Position numbers and translations under genes: made by a program
Source: Bacteroidota bacterium
GTDB lineage: Bacteria > Bacteroidota > Bacteroidia > Bacteroidales > UBA1556
Direction of reading: 5' to 3'
NCBI GenBank assembly: GCA_003648395.1
Contig: QMPB01000219.1
Location: 1-7,195, forward strand
DNA length: 7,195 nucleotides
Shown: one piece after another, positions 4,865-7,195 of the stretch
How the letters are laid out: every line of letters begins with the position of its first letter
Numbering within the stretch: position 1 is the stretch's first letter
The notes under the pieces: generated by a model
Database searches by the model: none
What the model was told of the DNA's origin: nothing
The model's input: the letters and a program-made list of their open reading frames with translations, nothing else

Positions 4865-6150
4865 GACAAATAATAGAAATTGTTGCCCAGTTTGTAGATA
4901 AAGCTAGTGCACCAATCAGAAAACTAACTAATTCTACCAAACAATTAAGTTATCAGCAACAAGTTATACAAAATGCTGCTAAACGGTTTGGCACTTCGGC
5001 TAGATATTTACAAAAGGAATTGAAAGAATTAAATTATGTATTTACAGAAGAAGGTTATTTATATGATACAATAAACCACAAAATTATATCATTAGAGAAA
5101 GGGTTGTATAAGGCTGCCCAGAGAGCAAAAAGGTTCAAATTTGAATGGCTTACAATTATGTTTGCAGGAATGGCTTTAGATAGAGTATTCGGTAGTTTAA
5201 TACGAAAACAATTTGAATTATACGGAGTTACCGAGTTAATGGGTTCTGCGTGGATAGTGGTTTTGCAACCAGTTATGGATTTACTTTTACCTATTTTATA
5301 CAAACTTATAGAGGCATTTATGAATATGCCTGAACCTCTTAAATATCTTGTAGGAACATTTGTATTATTTGGAGCAATTCTGGGCAAATTAGCTGCGGCA
5401 ATCGGTTCTTTTATGTTGCCATTCAGTTTATTGGCTAGTAAAGGTATTACTGTCGGTCAAGTTTTCAAATTAATAGGAAGTAAAGTAGGGGCATTTGGTA
5501 TTATATTAACAGGTTTAGCTTTAATAATAAAAGGAGTTACTATGGTTATTAAAAGAAAATTTGAAGGAATTGGCTTAATTATTGCGGGGGTTGGAGCAAT
5601 TTTATTATTATTTATAGGCTGGTGGGCATTAATTCCAATCGCTGTAGGAGCTGCTGTTTATCTTATAATAAAGCATTGGCAAAAAGTTAAAAGTTTCTTT
5701 GTTAATCTATGGGAACATCTTAAAAATATTTTTAGTACATTGAAAAATTGGATAATTAATGCTTTCCGAGCAACTGCTGATTTTATTTGTAGCTTGCCTA
5801 GTAAAATATTAAATGCATTTAAGTTTTTAGGTAGAAAAATTAAAGCCGCATTGATGTATATCCTGCCAGATTGGATGATCACTTTATTTAAAGCTTCTTA
5901 TTCATTTATTGGAGGAATTGCAAGACATATAAGAGGCTCATTTCAATATGGAGGAGTAGTGCCTGCAACAGGTGCTTATTTGCTTCATCGTGGTGAAACA
6001 GTATTGCCAGCAGGCACGCCTGTTTATTCCCCGAATATTACCGTTTATGCAAATGTAAGTTCATCTTATGATGTTAGACAATTGGCTACTCAACTAAATC
6101 GATACTGGGCTGAGGATTTCGAAAGATTAATAAAAACTAGAGGTTATTAA
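4858..6150 (+). CDS. Tape measure protein (short)
   Basis: This encodes 430 residues, with the ATG overlapping the previous stop by seven bases and no Shine-Dalgarno sequence. Residues 1-95 are helical and polar with a coiled-coil tendency (KASAPIRKLTNSTKQLSYQQ). Hydrophobic segments lie at about 96-112, 131-153, 160-195, 211-230 and 237-272, the last one Gly/Ile/Leu-rich and the longest. A Trp/Phe/Lys-rich helical stretch (273-345) follows. Residues 362-385 contain FQYGGVVPATGAYLLHRGET and VLPAG, the conserved near-C-terminal step of phage tape measures. The family sets tail length at about 1.5 A per residue, so this one predicts a tail of only about 65 nm. The many hydrophobic segments fit a protein that inserts into the host membrane as DNA is ejected. 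Confidence 0.85.
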   Translation: MVRQIIEIVAQFVDKASAPIRKLTNSTKQLSYQQQVIQNAAKRFGTSARYLQKELKELNYVFTEEGYLYDTINHKIISLEKGLYKAAQRAKRFKFEWLTIMFAGMALDRVFGSLIRKQFELYGVTELMGSAWIVVLQPVMDLLLPILYKLIEAFMNMPEPLKYLVGTFVLFGAILGKLAAAIGSFMLPFSLLASKGITVGQVFKLIGSKVGAFGIILTGLALIIKGVTMVIKRKFEGIGLIIAGVGAILLLFIGWWALIPIAVGAAVYLIIKHWQKVKSFFVNLWEHLKNIFSTLKNWIINAFRATADFICSLPSKILNAFKFLGRKIKAALMYILPDWMITLFKASYSFIGGIARHIRGSFQYGGVVPATGAYLLHRGETVLPAGTPVYSPNITVYANVSSSYDVRQLATQLNRYWAEDFERLIKTRGY

Positions 6151-6157
6151 ATTTAAA

Positions 6158-6676
6158 ATGACAACCATAACTCTTGTTAAAGATTTACCAACATCAACAA
6201 ATTATTATACAAACGGTGGCACAGACACTACTATAACTATTCATGCAACTAAAATAATAATGCATACTAAAAAAAGTTTAATTAAAATAAAAAGAGCAAG
6301 AACTAAATCCCGACAACAAAGCAATCCAACCGATCAACCAGATAATAAAATAATTGATTTGCAGAGAGTTGATGAAGAACTTACAATCCAAGGTTGGCTT
6401 GATGATGATGAAACTGAAACTGCATGGAATAAAGCGTGGAAATTAAGGGCTATGGCTACTTTAGGAGGACCATTAAAAAAATTAATTATTGGTGAACCAG
6501 AAGATAGCTCGCCACCTAAAATTACTTTTGGAGAAGGCGATGTACAACAGGCATTCTTGGAGGAAGTAACTTTTATTGGCAATCCAGATGATACTGGTGC
6601 TATCACTCAACTTAATAATGCTAAACCTGCCAGATTAGAAATAAATTTACACATTTATTTTGGAGATGAAAGATAA
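6158..6676 (+). CDS. Minor tail / distal tail-like protein
   Basis: This encodes 172 residues starting seven bases after the tape measure stop, in an AAAATG context with no Shine-Dalgarno sequence. Residues 1-48 are a beta, Thr-rich start, followed by a flexible Gln/Asn/Pro segment (about 50-62). Residues 64-110 read KIIDLQRVDEELTIQGWLDD and then DETETAWNKAWKLRAMATLG, a strand-turn-helix pattern often seen in phage proteins after the tape measure, where strands (LQRVxExLTIxGxL) are followed by a helix. Residues 120-171 hold ITFGEGDVQQAFLEEVTF and a last strand RLEINLHIYFGDE. The layout agrees with a tail-tip protein of the Dit or XkdP/Q neighbourhood, but the exact family is not certain. Confidence 0.6.
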   Translation: MTTITLVKDLPTSTNYYTNGGTDTTITIHATKIIMHTKKSLIKIKRARTKSRQQSNPTDQPDNKIIDLQRVDEELTIQGWLDDDETETAWNKAWKLRAMATLGGPLKKLIIGEPEDSSPPKITFGEGDVQQAFLEEVTFIGNPDDTGAITQLNNAKPARLEINLHIYFGDER

Positions 6677-7195
6677 ATTCCAAAAAATTGGAGTAGGAGT
6701 GTTGTTATTAACAATTTTAGCTAGTATTATTTACATTACAACTATGTATGGCCAGAAAATTAGAATCGATCCAGATAAAACTACTTTTTATATAAAAGAA
6801 AATCATCGTTGGGTTGTTGCGGGTAGAGAGTTTAATGCATTATATGATGGCTCACGCAAAATGAGAAGACAAATTAGTAAAGTTAAGATTTCATCGATTA
6901 TAAAAGGAAATTATGTCAAAATCATTCGCAAAACACCTTATATAAGGGGTCCTGTTATTGTTGATATTTACGAATTTAGGGGAGATATAAAATCCCCAGA
7001 ATTATTCCCAATTAGTCATACAGTAGAAATTTACAATGCTACAATTTGTGCTAAAAATTGCATTTATCAATATGAAGTCAAAGATTTAATTTATAGTGGA
7101 AATACCTTATATAATGTTACCTCTCCACAAAAATTTGGCAGACATATGAAAGTTGAATTTCAAGACGGTTATTATTACTCTAAAATATATAAATA
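6666..7195 (+). CDS. Membrane-anchored tail/surface protein (3' partial)
   Basis: The frame starts at ATG 6666, overlapping the previous gene by eleven bases, and stays open to the window end: 176 codons plus two bases (TA). The N-terminus is a signal-anchor type: KDKFQK, then hydrophobic VGVLLLTILASIIYITTMY (residues 10-28), then polar RIDPDK. The rest is beta-rich: two hydrophobic strands around SSIIKGNYVKIIRKTPYIR, then IVDIYEFRGDIKSPELFPIS followed by HTVEIYN, a Cys pair CAKNC (128 and 132), and FGRHMKVEFQDGYYYSKIYK. I remember a family with SPELFPISHxVEI and FGxxMKVEWxxGYYY in metagenomic archaeal viruses, where such segments begin larger proteins, so the visible piece may be the N-terminus of a longer surface or fibre protein. 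GGAG is directly adjacent to the ATG, too close for normal initiation, so coupling is likely. Confidence 0.6.
   Translation, partial: MKDKFQKIGVGVLLLTILASIIYITTMYGQKIRIDPDKTTFYIKENHRWVVAGREFNALYDGSRKMRRQISKVKISSIIKGNYVKIIRKTPYIRGPVIVDIYEFRGDIKSPELFPISHTVEIYNATICAKNCIYQYEVKDLIYSGNTLYNVTSPQKFGRHMKVEFQDGYYYSKIYK

Noticed and set aside
5055..5387. 110-codon frame on the - strand
   Set aside because: It is antisense to the well-supported tape measure gene, and its composition follows from the complementary hydrophobic codons.
5658..5882. 74-codon frame on the - strand
   Set aside because: It lies inside the tape measure gene, with no context or start signal.
6334..6606. 90-codon frame on the - strand
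   Set aside because: It is antisense to the minor tail gene; the Ser-rich product is a typical shadow.

Overview
The window is AT-rich, roughly one-third GC by eye, and is read entirely from the + strand. It is a packed late-gene cluster from a tailed virus or provirus (siphovirus-type Caudoviricetes). Genes abut or overlap by a few bases, and the only real non-coding gap is about 100 bases at 2117-2216. I see no tRNA, rRNA, CRISPR array, insertion sequence or integrase. The host is probably an archaeon, perhaps of the small-genome DPANN type. This is inference: the first protein ends in the Asn/Thr-rich Ig-like repeats I associate with archaeal viruses, the last protein resembles a family I remember from metagenomic archaeal viruses, and Arg and Ile codons are largely AGA/AGG and ATA.

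Layout. Bases 1-723 are the 3' end of a virion-surface or capsid-associated protein with Ig-like domains. A small unknown protein (726-911) follows. The head-to-tail connector block comes next: an adaptor carrying an inserted dockerin/EF-hand-like loop (915-1565), a small coiled-coil membrane protein resembling XhlA/holin (1558-1761), a head-closure-like protein (1763-2116), a tail-terminator-like protein (about 2217-2681), an HK97 gp10-like neck protein (2683-3186) and a small Lys-rich protein (3189-3404). The tail block holds the major tail tube protein (3406-3981), a possible 26-residue peptide (3982-4062), a small helical protein (4052-4357), the two tail-assembly chaperones (4344-4664 and 4661-4864, joined at a possible -1 frameshift site), a short tape measure protein (4858-6150) and a minor tail component (6158-6676). 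The window ends inside a membrane-anchored protein (6666 onward) that may be the N-terminus of a larger surface or tail protein.

How the genes work together. The adaptor, closure, terminator and gp10-like proteins would form the neck between the portal and the tail. Tube subunits would polymerise around the tape measure protein with help from the G/T-type chaperones, and the genes after the tape measure would supply the tail tip. Portal, terminase and protease genes would lie upstream.

The most unusual point is the gap at 2117-2216. It contains two copies of AGGAGGC with one complementary GCTTCCT between them, a CCCC-TGT-GGGG hairpin with a T-run, and a downstream gene whose natural start is ATT (or ATC) rather than ATG. 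Together these suggest a possible cis-acting RNA switch on the tail-terminator-like gene. Almost all genes start in an AAAATG context and only about half have a clear Shine-Dalgarno sequence, so coupled or A-rich initiation seems common here.
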